Positions 1-10,183 of a DNA stretch of 64,000 bases are shown here, in pieces. The translations under genes were made by a program, and so were the position numbers. Origin of the DNA: Helicoverpa zea (Eukaryota; Arthropoda; Insecta; Lepidoptera; Noctuidae). The stretch's first letter is position 1; each line of letters opens with the position of its first letter. The DNA lies in assembly GCF_022581195.2 (NCBI RefSeq), contig NC_061453.1:14092001-14156000 (forward strand), written 5' to 3'. The notes beneath the pieces are model-generated. The model made no database searches. It was given only the letters and a program-made list of their open reading frames with translations, and was not told where the DNA came from.

Positions 1-646
1 AAAACTTTTATTTGGCCAGTAGTTTGCTAGGCAGATAAATCATTGTGAAAATGAATATTAGTAATCACACAACAACAATTAGGTATTTGGCTAGAAACTT
101 TGATTGAATTAAAGATTTTCCAAAAAAAACTGCCATCGGGCCAGCTGCTTGATGTACAATGCGCGGGTACTCTTACTGTAGGGCTGGTCCATAAGTTCAC
201 AGTTGCTCAGTGTGCAATGGAAAGAGCTACGCTCGGAGTTTCTCTGGCGGTTACAATTCAAAACAAAGTCATTCAGAAAACTTTTATCCAAAGACTTTCC
301 TCGTAGAGTTACGATCCAGTAGAAGCGGGCTCACCATGTCTGCAGAAGGACGGACAGTCGTTATAGAAAAGAAGTTTTAGAGTGGACCACGTTTGGGGAA
401 ACATCGGATGCGGGCCGCCAAAGACCGGAATCGTTGGAGAGGCCTATATTTAGCTGTAAGAGCAATTGGCTGATGTGATGATTATAAAAAAGACAGTAGA
501 CATCAATTTTTTTTTTAATTATTGAATTGCATATTTTTGAAAAAATCTCACTACTCAAGTTGTAAATGATTACGTGGCTAATTTAATATCTATTTTATAC
601 ATATACTAAAACCAGAGGAAAGTCAAAACTGTTCATTGAATATCGT

Positions 647-790
647 GAGCTATTCTGTTGCCCAGCTAACTGGGTTGTGGACGTCAGATAGGTATATAGT
701 CGCTCCTTGTAGAACACTCGTTATCATCTGCATCAGCTGAGTCTGGGAGCCGACTCCGACATAGTTGGGAAAAGGCCAGGTGATGACTAC
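647..790 (+). repeat. SINE 3' fragment
   Basis: This stretch matches the 3' body of the full SINE at 2312: a gtcagataggNagtcgc block followed by the cagctgagtc...gccgac...ttgggaaaaggcc block. The tRNA-related head is missing, so it is 5'-truncated. An identical copy lies at 17619-17762. The next 280 bases (790-1070) are AT-rich spacer in which I see nothing. Confidence 0.7.
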
Positions 791-1071
791 CTAATCAAAT
801 AAGGTACGTCGAAACAAACAAAATTACTTATTTAAACAAAATATAATATTATATTTATCTAATTTAGACTGTTACGCTCATTCCTTTAGAAGCTCTTTCT
901 TTGTAAGCATTACAATAATTGTATTAGTTCCAATTATCGCTAATGCTAAAATTTTCCGGTGATCAAGTACATATCATGACCTAATAATAATAATAGCCGT
1001 ACCATAGATAAAAGGGGCAATTTATAAAAAAAATACTGAATCGAACCAATTTTAAAGAAAATTGTCGTGAA

Positions 1072-1079
1072 TATATAAA
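1072..1079 (+). promoter_or_regulatory. TATA box of family-2 peptide gene
   Basis: TATATAAA lies 71 bp upstream of the ATG at 1151, which leaves room for a start about 30 bp downstream and a roughly 45-nt 5' UTR. The same box is at 18044-18051 in copy 2. The disrupted third gene at 29605 has no equivalent, because its homology with this gene starts only about 15 bp before the ATG. Confidence 0.6.
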
Positions 1080-1150
1080 CTAGGGCTGTTAAACGATCGT
1101 GCATAAAGTGAAACTATTCTTTGAAATAAGTACAGTTTGTGTACGAAATC

Positions 1151-1351
1151 ATGATCAAGCTACTCGTTATCTGTGCTTTGATAGTTTGTTTGAATACTGT
1201 CAACTGTCAGGACGACGTTGAAAATTTGTTGATGACCCGAAGACTGTTGTTGGACCAGGACAACTCACAACAGCAATTACTCTGCTCTCATGGTTCATTC
1301 GAAGATAATCACGAAGGTTGTTTGTGCTGTGATAGAAGAAGAAGGTCGTGA
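1151..1351 (+). CDS. Small secreted ENF-like peptide precursor, family 2 (MIKLL)
   Basis: This 66-residue precursor starts at the ATG at 1151; the in-frame GTG 12 bases upstream is not needed. Residues 1-19 form a signal peptide (MIKLLVICALIVCLNTVNC), followed by an acidic stretch DDVE, a dibasic RR at 30-31 and a Gln/Leu-rich linker. The C-terminus has Cys45 and Cys57 separated by 11 residues, a C-L-C-C cluster and the basic tail RRRRS. The C-x2-G...G-C spacing resembles the ENF cytokine core, but ENF peptides have only two Cys and no polybasic tail, so the match is loose. A poly(A) signal AATAAA lies at 1451-1456. The family is not otherwise recognised; secretion is well supported, function is inference. 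An identical copy is at 18123. Confidence 0.75.
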   Translation: MIKLLVICALIVCLNTVNCQDDVENLLMTRRLLLDQDNSQQQLLCSHGSFEDNHEGCLCCDRRRRS

Positions 1352-1565
1352 TATTATATAAAAAATACCAGTAAATAATGACAGTAAACCTTATTTCCAG
1401 AAGAGAAAAGATTGCGTTGTCACTCATTTGCAAGTAATAAAAAACAATTAAATAAATGTAAGTTTTATTTATTGAAGTATGTAGATATTTTAACTTTGTA
1501 ACATTGAAAAAAAATATACCTACATACTACCACTACCACCGCTTAGCTGTAACCGCAATTTGGGC

Positions 1566-1837
1566 TTTAGCGGAGTGACTGCCTATCTGACCCCCAGTTA
1601 CATGGGCAACCTAGTGCTCCTTGATTAGACTACCACTAATGATTGCCAAGGATGTTCAATGACAGCCGGGACCTACAGTTTAACGCGCCATCGGAAACAC
1701 AGTCATTTGTGTCTAAGATATACTTCGAAAGTACATACAAACTTAGAAAAGTTGCATTGGCACTTGCCTGACCTGGAATCGAACCCACGCCCTCATACTT
1801 GCGACGTTGGCTCTTTACCCACTAGGCCACCACGACT
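1566..1837 (-). mobile_element. tRNA-derived SINE (minus strand)
   Basis: Read on the minus strand this begins GTCGTGGTGGCCTAGTGGGT, a pol III A box, with a B box GGTTCGATTCC about 40 bp later. It then shares the body of the SINE at 2312 (tttctaagt..., cacagccaatg-like block, tgtcattgaacatccttgg). It is a diverged sibling of that SINE. The copy-2 counterpart is at 18538-18809. Confidence 0.85.
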
Positions 1838-1859
1838 AAATGAAGCTAAAGCGTCCATA

Positions 1860-2296
1860 TAATAACATAATATGCGTTTGAACTACGACATTACCTCTTG
1901 AAAGCAACAAATATAATTTTACAAGAAAACCTCAGCATTCCCTAACAGGCACATTCACACATTCAATAACAAAGGCACAAACGCTTTGGGAAACGTCGCT
2001 TTAAAGTTTAAAGCTAGCCAGACCACGTTGTTCGCAAATATCAGGACCTGTTGGCGTCATTAACAATTAGGTAATTCGAGCTTAAAGTCGGGTGCTAGTG
2101 TGGCTGTCGCGAACAAGCATAGGACACATTGTTCTACATGATTTCCCGAGGGAAACTTATGCTCGTGAGATAAATGACAACGTTGTGTATGAAAATTTTA
2201 TGAACTAATTGAGTTTAGTTTTGAAGATGGGTAAAGTATTGACTATGAAGCCTTCGGGAAAGATTCATTTCCAAAGTCCAAAATTGATGCCTATGT
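1860..2296. other. Unit spacer, no feature seen
   Basis: AT-rich spacer between two SINEs. No open frame with coding character, no terminal repeats and no recognised RNA gene. It is conserved in copy 2 only because of the recent duplication. Confidence 0.5.
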
Positions 2297-2311
2297 TGGT
2301 ATTTCCCGTTT

Positions 2312-2717
2312 AAAAAAACCGGTCCCGGAAAAAGTCGTGGTGGCCTAGTGGGTAAAGGACCAATCTCTCAAGTATGAGGGCGCGGGTTCGATCCCAGGTC
2401 AGGCAAGTACCAATGCAACTTTTCTAAGTCTGTATGTACTTTCTAAGTATATCTTAGACACCATTGGCTGTGTTTCGAATGGCACGTTAAACTGTAGGTC
2501 CCGGCTGTCATTGAACATCCTTGGCAGTCGTTACGGGTAGTCAGAAGCCAGTAAGTCTGACACCAGTCTAACCAAGGGGTATCGGGTTGCCCGGGTAACT
2601 GGATTGAGGAGGTCAGATAGGCAGTCGCTTCTTGTAAAGCACTGGTACTCAGCTGAATCCGGTTAGACTGGAAGCCGACCCCAACATGATTGGGAAAAAG
2701 GCTCGGAGGATGGAGGA
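2312..2717 (+). mobile_element. Full-length tRNA-derived SINE with 15-bp TSD
   Basis: The element has an A box in ggtggcctagtgggtaaagg and a B box GGTTCGATCCC, a long unique body and a GGATGGAGGATG tail, the architecture of lepidopteran (HaSE-like) SINEs. It is flanked by a direct repeat tggtatttcccgttt at 2297-2311 and 2718-2732, which proves retroposition into pre-existing sequence. A short 5' extension (aaaaaaaccggtcccgg) precedes the A-box head. Copy 2 is at 19284-19689. Confidence 0.9.
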
Positions 2718-3178
2718 TGGTATTTCCCGTTTGCTTTATTTCTTACTAAACGGTCACTTCATACTAGACATGGGCGCCGCGCCGGCGTCGCCACGCCGCG
2801 ACACGCCCGCGCGCCGCCGCCGCCGCCGACATTAGCTGCGCGGCGTGAGTTAGGTTAAGACGTGCCATTTTGTTCGCAATTATTTAGGCAATACTCTTCT
2901 TCCTCCGAGCCTTTTTCCCAACCATGTTGGGGTCGGTTTCTAGTCTAACCGGATTCAGCTGAGTACCAGTGCTTTACAAGGAGCGACTGCCTATCTGAAC
3001 GAAATGGACACTTCAGTTTCTTTAAATATCAGTAGTTTTCATCAATTTTGAGTAAACTATCCAAAAAACATAGTGCTGTTGGTCATGGAATCGAAGATGA
3101 TCCATTAGATCAAGAATGTTGGCAATATCTTGCTTCTGCTATTGGGGATCGACCCATTTCCAAAATGCGGACCTTCCA

Positions 3179-3265
3179 TCATTTTGGAATGAGAAGAAGA
3201 CAGAATTTCCATGGCTGTCTACATTTGCAAGGGCTCTGCTGTGTATACCCGCTACGAGTACTCCG
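3179..3265 (+). pseudogene. hAT transposase C-terminal dimerisation fragment
   Basis: A short frame reads SFWNEKKTEFPWLS followed by FARALLCIPATSTPS. This matches the conserved hAT C-terminal motif (W...P.L..lAr..L.iPATS.ps). The frame then runs straight into antisense LINE sequence at about 3266, so the usual continuation after PATSxPSER is lost. Only about 50 residues upstream (from ~3050) look related, with frame shifts. It identifies the surrounding TIR element as hAT. Confidence 0.75.
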
Positions 3266-4320
3266 AGTCATCATTATCTTCCTGCCCTGTTCCCAAGTCA
3301 TTTGGAGTCGGTGCAACATGTCTTTTTCTTCCATTCCTCTCTGTCAAACATACTTACATCCACTCCCTTCTGCTTCACGTCCTCTTTCAGTCATCAATCA
3401 ATCCATCTTTTCCTCGGTCTACTTAGCACACTCTTTGTGACATGCGTTTCACACCGTCTCATCACATGCCCATACCACGACAAACTCTTCAAGGCTTCCT
3501 CTGATATACTCATTCCTGACTTTGTCCATTCTGTTAACCCCACACCTCCGTCTCAACATTCTCATCTTTGCTACATGCACTCTATTCTCATCCTTCTTTT
3601 TCAATGCCCAACACTCTGATCCATACAGGACGACAGGTCTTCTTACGGATTTGTAAATTTTGCCCTTCAGTTTGAGGGGCATCCGGTGGGTCACAAATAG
3701 TGCTAGTTACCTGTCGCCACTGCATCCATCCAGAATTGATCTGATGCGTAACATCCCTGTCCACCTCATCGTCACTTTGGACGAGTGAACCAAGGTACCG
3801 GAAGTCGGAGCAGACTGGTAGGGGCATGCCGGCTAGGGTTATGGTCATGGGTCTTGATATACCGCCAAAATCGCAATGTAGGTACTCGGTTTTGCTCTTG
3901 CTGACCTTTAAATCTACCGTCTTCAGTCTTAGCCGCCATGCCTCCAATCTGCTCTGGACCTCTGGCCCACTCTCCCCCACCAGAACAATCATTGGCGAAA
4001 AGCATACACCAGGAAACCTCCTCCTGTATGTCCGCTGTAAGGGCGTCCATTAACAACAGGAAGAGGTAAGGACTGAGCGCCGACCCCTGATGTAAGCCAA
4101 CCCCTACACTGAAACTGGCGGTAGTGCCGGCTGTAGACCGGACTTGTGTATTGCATCTGCCGTACATCGCTCGAATCAACTGCACATGAAGTATGTGCAG
4201 TTGATTCGAGCCTGGCATACCTTTCTCCTTAAGGGCCCACCACAAAACCTCACGAGGTACCCAGTCATATGCCTTTTCAAGGTCAACGAACACCTTATGT
4301 AAGCTATATTTTGACAGGGT
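3266..4320 (-). pseudogene. RTE-type LINE reverse transcriptase, broken (minus strand)
   Basis: Minus-strand frames give VFVDLEKAYDWVPREVLWWA, then the RT block HQGSALSPYLF with LLLMDALTADIQEE, a degraded catalytic box (FAND in place of FADD), SRLEAWRLRLK, YLHCDFGG, DFRYLGSL and LYGSECWALKKK. These are blocks of RTE-clade LINEs in the right order, spread over three frames with stops. The 3' end at ~3266-3300 reads, on the minus strand, as the family's ...cgcaacatg...ggcaggaagataatgatga tail. A 41-bp palindrome at 4170-4210 interrupts the RT region. Not functional. Confidence 0.85.
4170..4210. repeat. 41-bp perfect hairpin inside the LINE RT
   Basis: An 18-bp stem (ctcgaatcaactgcacat) is followed by a 5-nt loop gaagt and the exact inverse. 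One arm is normal LINE sequence encoding the QLIRAMY region; the other is an extra inverted copy. The same hairpin is at 21142-21182 in copy 2. Confidence 0.9.
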
Positions 4321-4632
4321 GAAGCCCTGTTGCTACCGGCTACTGCGTTTGATCTGGCAGTGGTCAACACGTGGTTCCAGAAGAACTCGGAGCACAGGAT
4401 CACCTATAAAAGCGGTCCACGTGCCACACAAATTTATTACTTTTTGGTTAGACGCAGTAATTTGAAGAACATAAAAGATTGTAAGGTTATACCGGGTGAA
4501 AGTGTAGTCTCGCAACACAGACCCCTTGTTATGGAAGTGGCGTTTACAATAAAGTCAATAAAGGGCAAAGAAAAGACCTCCAAACATAAAATGGCACAGG
4601 TTGGAAAGGGCCGATTTGGCGGAGCAATTTAG
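4320..4632 (+). pseudogene. RTE endonuclease C-terminus, inverted relative to its RT
   Basis: Plus-strand frame reads TAFDLAVVNTWFQKNSEHR, then YKSGPRATQIYYFLVRRS and KVIPGESVVSQHRPLVMEV. This is the end of an RTE apurinic endonuclease domain (SQHRPLV box). It lies directly upstream of the RT in element order but on the opposite strand. That is the 5' inversion left by twin priming during LINE integration. Copy 2 holds the same structure at 21292-21604. Confidence 0.8.
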
Positions 4633-4865
4633 AAATGCGGTGGTAGATTAGATGATTGAAATGGGAGATATGAATGAAAGGAGTATGAGTGTTGGAGGGA
4701 AATGGCAATGACTATAAGGATGACAGCAAGAATAATTTTATTAGAATCGAAAGGAATTGCAAATCTATTAACATGTAGGTATATCATCCACGCCGCCGCT
4801 GTGTAAAATTCATCAGCGCGCCGCCGCCGCAAAATTCTGGGGCGGCGCCCATGTCTACTTCATAC

Positions 4866-5524
4866 TTCGTACTCTTGCGCATTAAAATCGCCCGAATCTG
4901 ACAGAACCCCAGAAATCTCAGACCAATTTTGGTGACATCATCAGATTCGATTCAGCTGACAGCTGCGAAAGAAGGCAAACCGATATCACTTAGTAAGAAT
5001 GATTGTCACACTTTCTGACCCTTAACCAACGACTATCGAAATGACAGCTGGGACCCACGAGCTTTCTGAAACACGGAAGAATTCGTCATGACAACATGGT
5101 CACTCATCCACGCATCGACCGCGCCATGCGTTACTTAACCTTATGATCGATCGATCCGCGCGTCTTTGACTTAGCTACGAGCTCTTCCAAGAAGAATATG
5201 TAGGTAACATTAAACACATGAAGATTCAACATGCAGCTGTAAAAGTGAAAAAAAAAGTGGTATAACGAGAAAATTATGAAAACTCTATTTGCATCCGGCA
5301 GGTGATTCAGGCCGGAAGTGAGCCTTACAGTGTCGCTTGTTCATTTCCGTTTTTGTTGCACCACTGCACCGGTAGGTGGCGTTGTTTTAAAAACATTTAG
5401 TTGTCGTTGAATTCAATATCGTAAGGATTTTTTGTGAGAAAGACATTTAAATAAGTTTGTTTTCTGCTCATAGGTACGTCACTGCTTGTGCATTCATTTA
5501 TTTTGCTAGTCGTTTTATTTATGA
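4866..5524. other. Unit spacer between hAT and RTE fragment
   Basis: No gene. From about 5031 (gactatcgaaatgacagctgg) to the RTE fragment this sequence is also found, with more divergence, at 36969-37370. It therefore belonged to the ancestral unit before the young tandem duplication. Confidence 0.6.
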
Positions 5525-6145
5525 AAAGCTCCGATTTCCGGTATCTCGGTTCGCTTATTCAGGGCGATGGCGAAAAAGATCGGACAGTTACGCACAGAAT
5601 TAACGTAGGATGGATGAAATGGCGGCAGGTAACGGGAACAACTTCTCTTTCCCTCGTATTCCCCTTAAACTAAAGGGGAAAGTTTACAAGAGTATGGTCA
5701 GACCTGCTGTCTTGTTTTGAGCACAGTGCTGACCCACAAAAGCTACGAATGAAAGACAACTGCATGCGCCAGAGATGAGAATGTTAAGAGGAATGTGTGG
5801 TGTTACGCGAATGGATAGAGTGAGGAATGATTTTATAAGAGGAAGTTTGAAAGTGGCGCCGGTAACAGAAAAATTGCGTGGAAACTGGCTGTCATGGTAT
5901 GGGCATGTGATGCGGAGGAATGAGAGTCGTGGTGTGAGGAAGGTGATGAGTATGAACGTAGACGGATATAGTGGAAGAGGAAGACCAAAGAAACGATGGA
6001 TGGATTGTGTGAAAGTAGATATGGTGAGAACGATTGTTACTTGTGAGATGGCGGCAGATAGAAGGGTATGGAAGAAGAAAACATGCTGCGCCGACCCCAA
6101 ATAAAATTGGGATAAGGGCAGGAGGATGATGATGATTATTTGTGA
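5525..6145 (+). pseudogene. RTE LINE 3' fragment (ORF C-terminus and tail)
   Basis: Frames read SSDFRYLGSLIQGDGEKDRT, then GWMKWRQVTG, a stop-rich stretch, MRMLRGMCGVTRMDRVRNDF and LRGNWLSWYGHVMRRNE, then GRGRPKKRWMDCVKVDM. These are the C-terminal blocks of RTE LINE proteins. The tail ataaaattgggataagggca plus (gatgat) marks the 3' end at about 6145. The 5' part is missing. Homologous fragments lie at 22497-23117 and 37370-37951. Confidence 0.85.
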
Positions 6146-6219
6146 AAAGAAACATGATGTCATTTTCCATGCATGTTTTTTGATTAATTTACTACTTATT
6201 TTAACTATCAAGCAAACAT

Positions 6220-7871
6220 CCCAACTAGCACACTAGTGGAAATAGCAGCCTATTTTGCAACTGTTAGCTGTAAAGCAGTGCTTTAGGGGTTCCGAAAGTA
6301 TCTTTAAGTTCTACTATTGCTTCCGTAGCTGCTCATAGCTGTAAATATAACTAAAGGCAGCAGAAATTATGTTAAAGGTTAAAGCTGCTAAAAAGTTTCT
6401 ATTGCCGCCGATGTACGCGTTAGAACTGCATAAAGACTCTAATTGTAGACTTTTTAACGGAACTGTATATAAGATATATTTATCACTTTTCTGCCACTAA
6501 AGGTTTCATTGCAAAAGTGATTTGTTCTTTTGTGCAGACTTAAGTAGGAATTTGATCCTCTGTTCTACTTATAGCCGCATTAAGGCTCCACAATAGAAGC
6601 AGGAGATTAATAGACATTGCCTGCTCATTTGGATACATTCTGTTATTTTATTCACAAACACAAGCAAGGGTCCCGTAGATTTTGTTTTCTCAATTACTGA
6701 TAACGAATCAGTTACAGAGGAAAAATAATGTTTGTTTTGAAGTAATAAAAAACTTATAGCAGAAAATATGTATTTATTCTAGCATATAAAAAAAATCAGT
6801 AGCTCCATTTATTTACTCTCAAGTATAGTAAAACACTCCGTTTTTCCCATTTAGATGGACAGATGCAAAGTTCTTGTTAATTTGTTGTGCATTATAAGTT
6901 TGAATTATTTTGAACGGTACTCTGAAAACAATGTAACACATAGTACTTAAGTGTTAAACAATTAACAATAATATATCATCGTATTATAGAGTTTCCAACG
7001 ACTTCTACGGATCTCTAAACAAGTAGCCATTAATAGTGTGGTTTGATATCTGCAGTATCACAGTGCAGACTTGAACTGCAATAGTGGTACAGATATTACT
7101 TGGACCTTCAGAAGAGTGAAGCTTAGCGCTATGACGCGCAGAGAGGAGTTTTTAAGGTTGAAGTTGCAACTTAAAGCTGCTTTCATTGGACGCCATGTTT
7201 ATAAGATAATTATTTATTAGCAATCGAGAAATTTATAGGTTTTTATCGCATTTGTAGTAAAATATATCTGAATATCGAATAAGCAACTTACTGAAAACGA
7301 ATGTAGTCCAGTATGTAATTTTAATATCGTGTAGGTGTGTGATATAAAAATATTTACATAATAATAATTTATATATTTTACGATATTCTGAGGTAATTAT
7401 TGAGGCGCGTTAAAAATACTTCAACAATATCAACTATATTCACGATAAACTGATCTGCGTTTGTAGCTACTTACCATATAATACAAAATATAGCTCAAAA
7501 ACACTTACCTTCACTTAATATTTATTTGTATTCAGTAATGTCTGACTCAGGAACAACAAATATATTTTATAAATGAGAGACAAGGTGAATGATCAGTGAA
7601 GTTTTCTTCATTCGGCTAAATTTGTCATTCATTCAATCATCGCCATAAGAGCTTTAGTACGGTGTTAATTATTAGTTGCCGCTCCTGTATCGCTTTTATG
7701 CCTCTACTATGAAGTTCTAATGGGACTATAGACTGCAAAAAGTTGTGCCCCTTTGGCTGCAAAGCTGCTGCATAAGGTCTGTAGAGCACGCTCTGGCGCT
7801 TGAGCTTGGCACCTTTAGTAGTAATCGGATTGGCTCTAAAGCTCTTAAGCAACAGTTTTGTGCTACTTGGG
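6220..7871. mobile_element. 1.65-kb non-autonomous TIR DNA element
   Basis: The ends CCCAACTAGCACA and TGTGCTACTTGGG are inverted repeats with one mismatch, and AT flanks both sides. The diverged unit at 38020-38035 reads from the left flank (caagcaaacat) straight into the right flank, so it is a near-empty site and the boundaries are real. No transposase is visible; minus-strand frames such as 7637-7852 begin at non-ATG codons and are not convincing genes. A 2-bp TSD fits Tc1/mariner- or ISL2EU-like elements; superfamily unresolved. Confidence 0.75.
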
Positions 7872-8085
7872 ATATCTGTATCTAGTATTTATGAGTATGA
7901 CTGCTGATTTAAATCAGTTCCATATTTTTTTGAAGAAATAGTCTATATATTTGGGTGATGACGGTCTAAGACTAATTAGGGAACGAAACCAAAACCAGTA
8001 TGTTTATTTTGTGAATTTATATAATTGGTCATTCAAATTTTACAGAATAACAACCAACATCAAGCCAATAATGACTGTTGTGGCA

Positions 8086-8319
8086 TTAATACACATCTAC
8101 GCATATATTCTCAACTCGCTTCTTGGGCGGTACGCAGTAGTCACCGCTAAAAGCTCCTCGTGCTAGCAGTATGGGTCTCATGCGTAATAATTGAGACCGC
8201 AATAAGAGAGTGGGGTGGTTACCGTGGTGGTCATCGTGGTAGTCATTGTTATTAATAACCTGGCACATGACGCTCCCCAGGACGGCCACTAGAACAAAAA
8301 GTACGATTAACTTCGACAT
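8086..8319 (-). CDS. ENF/SRP-like secreted peptide precursor, family 1 (MSKL)
   Basis: This is a 77-residue precursor. Residues 1-19 are a strongly hydrophobic signal peptide (MSKLIVLFVLVAVLGSVMC). Residues 21-36 are a Asn/Asp/His-rich spacer (DYHDDHHGNHP), then a Leu-rich stretch and LLAR. The last 23 residues (55-77) start GAFSGDYC and contain Cys62 and Cys73 with ten residues between. Cleavage after Arg54 would release a 23-mer with one disulfide, the layout of lepidopteran ENF and stress-responsive peptides that act as wound and stress cytokines in haemolymph. The ATG is the first in frame and is preceded by a conserved 5' leader and TATA box. Downstream AATAAA lies near 8005 on the minus strand. 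Functional assignment is inference. Confidence 0.8.
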   Translation of the reverse strand: MSKLIVLFVLVAVLGSVMCQVINNNDYHDDHHGNHPTLLLRSQLLRMRPILLARGAFSGDYCVPPKKRVENICVDVY

Positions 8320-8405
8320 TCTTACAGTTTACTCACTTCTGCGATACAGATCCGCAAGTTTACTGAATATTGCTGACGATGTTATGATACTCGGGTATGC
8401 ACTCC

Positions 8406-8413
8406 TTTATATA
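8406..8413 (-). promoter_or_regulatory. TATA box of family-1 gene (minus strand)
   Basis: TATATAAA on the minus strand, 87 bp from the ATG. The interval to the ATG (gagtgcatacccgagtatca..., aatattcagtaaacttgcgg..., gcagaagtgagtaaactg) is nearly invariant before all six intact family-1 genes, so promoter and 5' leader have been copied together with the coding region. Confidence 0.7.
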
Positions 8414-8820
8414 CTACTGTGAATAGTGAAAAGTCTTAAATCAATTGGTTTCAAATAATGCGTTAAATTATTTGACTCCCTTATTAAGGATATTATATTT
8501 GTCACTAACTGATTTAAAAAATAGCACGTAGATAAACGGTATAGGCCATGAAAATATTGTTAATGAATATCATGGACGATATTTTATAGCTAGTTCCTAA
8601 TAATTGTACGTAGGTACTATAAAATTGCCAAATAATGGAACGTGATAGTTTATTTTAATTAACCTGAATAATAATTCCTTTGAAGTGCTTATTGCTTCCT
8701 TAATGTTCCAGTTATCGAAAACAAATATCTTGTATGTTCCGCTTGACTGGAGTTTTGAAATGTATTTAAAAATCTGCCTCCCTCGTTCTTTTCATCTTTA
8801 CCACGGAGTCTAGAAATTCT

Positions 8821-9027
8821 TATAAAAGGGACGAATTACACAAAACAGCACATTTCCGTAGAGGCTCCAGCAATTGTGTCCTTTCGCTCAGGTTTGTGCC
8901 CGAGGCGTTTCATTCAGACGCCCTTCGCTCATATAACATGCATTATGTGTGGCGACATTCTTACAACACAAAGATTTGCTTTGAAGGTATCCTTGGTCGG
9001 TGTGATTCATGATGTATGTGTTAAGAT
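8821..9027 (+). other. Candidate small transcription unit, split by gypsy insertion
   Basis: A TATAAAA box at 8821 precedes about 200 bp that is strongly conserved in three places (here, 28094-28354, and inverted at 39957-40218). In the intact copies the segment ends with two AATAAA signals. The only ATG frame common to all starts at 8938 and is very short: MHYVWRHSYNTKICFEGILG plus four residues (28 residues in copy 2). An ATG-less frame runs further upstream. Here a gypsy element inserted at 9028; the 3' remainder is at 15836-15895. It may be a short mRNA, a non-coding RNA or a relic. No family recognised. Confidence 0.4.
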
Positions 9028-9426
9028 TGTTAGAATCGTTGCAATTTATAGATGCCAATGTTACATACACAGGTTAAAATATTATTTTGTGAACTATAAT
9101 TCTAATACTGATTTAATTTATTGTTATTTTATTCGTAGGAATTATTGATCTTAAATCATTTTATTTATATTGTAAACGCCGCACTACTTCCGGTTGACAA
9201 CTTCCGTTTTAAAATTGGCGGGAAGATTATTAAAGATGGAGGGAAGTAGCGCGCGCGTAAAAGTCAGTTGTTGGAGAATCTTGAAGCTGAAAAGACGCTC
9301 AGTGTAGTGATTGTGATTGTTGTCTATTTATTAGCAATAAACTGATAAACTGATAATCTGATTGTTGTTATTCTTATAATAAACTGATTTAGCCGTCGAA
9401 AAGTGTTTTGATTTTCTGAGCTCTCA
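9028..9426 (+). repeat. 5' LTR of gypsy element
   Basis: Starts TGTTAGAATCG and ends CTGAGCTCTCA, a TG...CA layout; the last two bases (TA) could alternatively belong to the LTR because the TSD is ambiguous. The same 399 bp recur at 15437-15835. The next bases (tagctcagaagtgggatata) hold the likely primer-binding region, with a TGG 12 bp inside; the priming tRNA is not identified. Confidence 0.9.
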
Positions 9427-9768
9427 TAGCTCAGAAGTGGGATATAATCGTGATAGCGATTAGAATATCGCCCTCGGTGAAAGGACTTGCCGCCCATACA
9501 AGTGAGTAACTAACCATGATTTTATTTTATTTCTTTTTAAAACTAGAACTTTGCACAAAGAACATAAAGGCGTTTAATTAATTATGCATTGTATACGAAA
9601 ACAAGTGTAGTGTCAAAAGAACTTTTGGCACATAATATATATATTTTTTTTTCTCTATATTCTGAGAATACATAAGAAAACTAAATATGAACTGATAGAT
9701 GCATGATTTTATTGCATTAATAATCTAAATTATATATTTACATAAAATATATTATCTGTTATATAATA

Positions 9769-9805
<37 letters not shown>

Positions 9806-10183
9806 ACATATAGTACAGTGATTTATGCAATTGTTGACTCGATTTAATGCTTATACTAATAAGTACAATAGCTTGGTAGTTCTTACCTAAAGTATACTCA
9901 CTTCAATTTTAATTATCTACAATTCGATAATTCCTTTTCTTTTTTTTTACATTTTTATTACTATGGTTTTATTTCCTTATTTTTTTCCCTTCTTTTCCTG
10001 GCTCGCTTTTAAAATTGGCAATGGCGAAAGTATCACTATTTATGCTGTCTATTATGTTATTATGAATACTAAGTTGAATAATGCCCTGTATACACAAGAA
10101 TGAACACAAATACAAAACCTAACACCCCTTGTTAAATTGTAGAACGGCTGCTTTTGTAGTTCTTTGTAATTTTCAGAAAAACT

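Larger units (their letters stand above)
2765..4857 (+). mobile_element. Defective hAT DNA transposon with 8-bp TSD
   Basis: The ends are TAGACATGGGCGCCGC and its inverse, flanked by the 8-bp direct repeat CTTCATAC at 2757-2764 and 4858-4865, as expected for hAT. Subterminal sequence is strongly GC-rich (GCCGCC repeats) at both ends. Inside are a minus-strand SINE fragment (2897-2998), the C-terminus of a hAT transposase and a 5'-inverted RTE LINE. The element is dead. The copy-2 counterpart is at 19737-21829. Confidence 0.85.

Noticed and set aside
100..306. 68-codon frame at the left edge and its minus-strand shadow
   Set aside because: Starts at a non-ATG codon; the region matches LINE 3'-flank-like sequence (gaggcctatatttagctg) rather than a gene.
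2334..2410. tRNA gene (A and B boxes, ggttcgatccc)
   Set aside because: The tRNA-like head is continuous with a SINE body and tail, and target-site repeats flank the whole; no foldable complete tRNA with an anticodon arm was evident.
3116..3619. 167-codon plus-strand frame
   Set aside because: It is a chimera: hAT C-terminus up to ~3265, then antisense RTE 3' sequence; not a gene.
5684..6211. 175-codon minus-strand frame
   Set aside because: Antisense shadow of the RTE 3' fragment, whose plus-strand blocks are recognisable.
7637..7852. 71-codon minus-strand frame, also at 26897-27112
   Set aside because: No ATG at the start, no signal peptide or domain, and it lies at the end of the 1.65-kb TIR element; present twice only because of the duplication.
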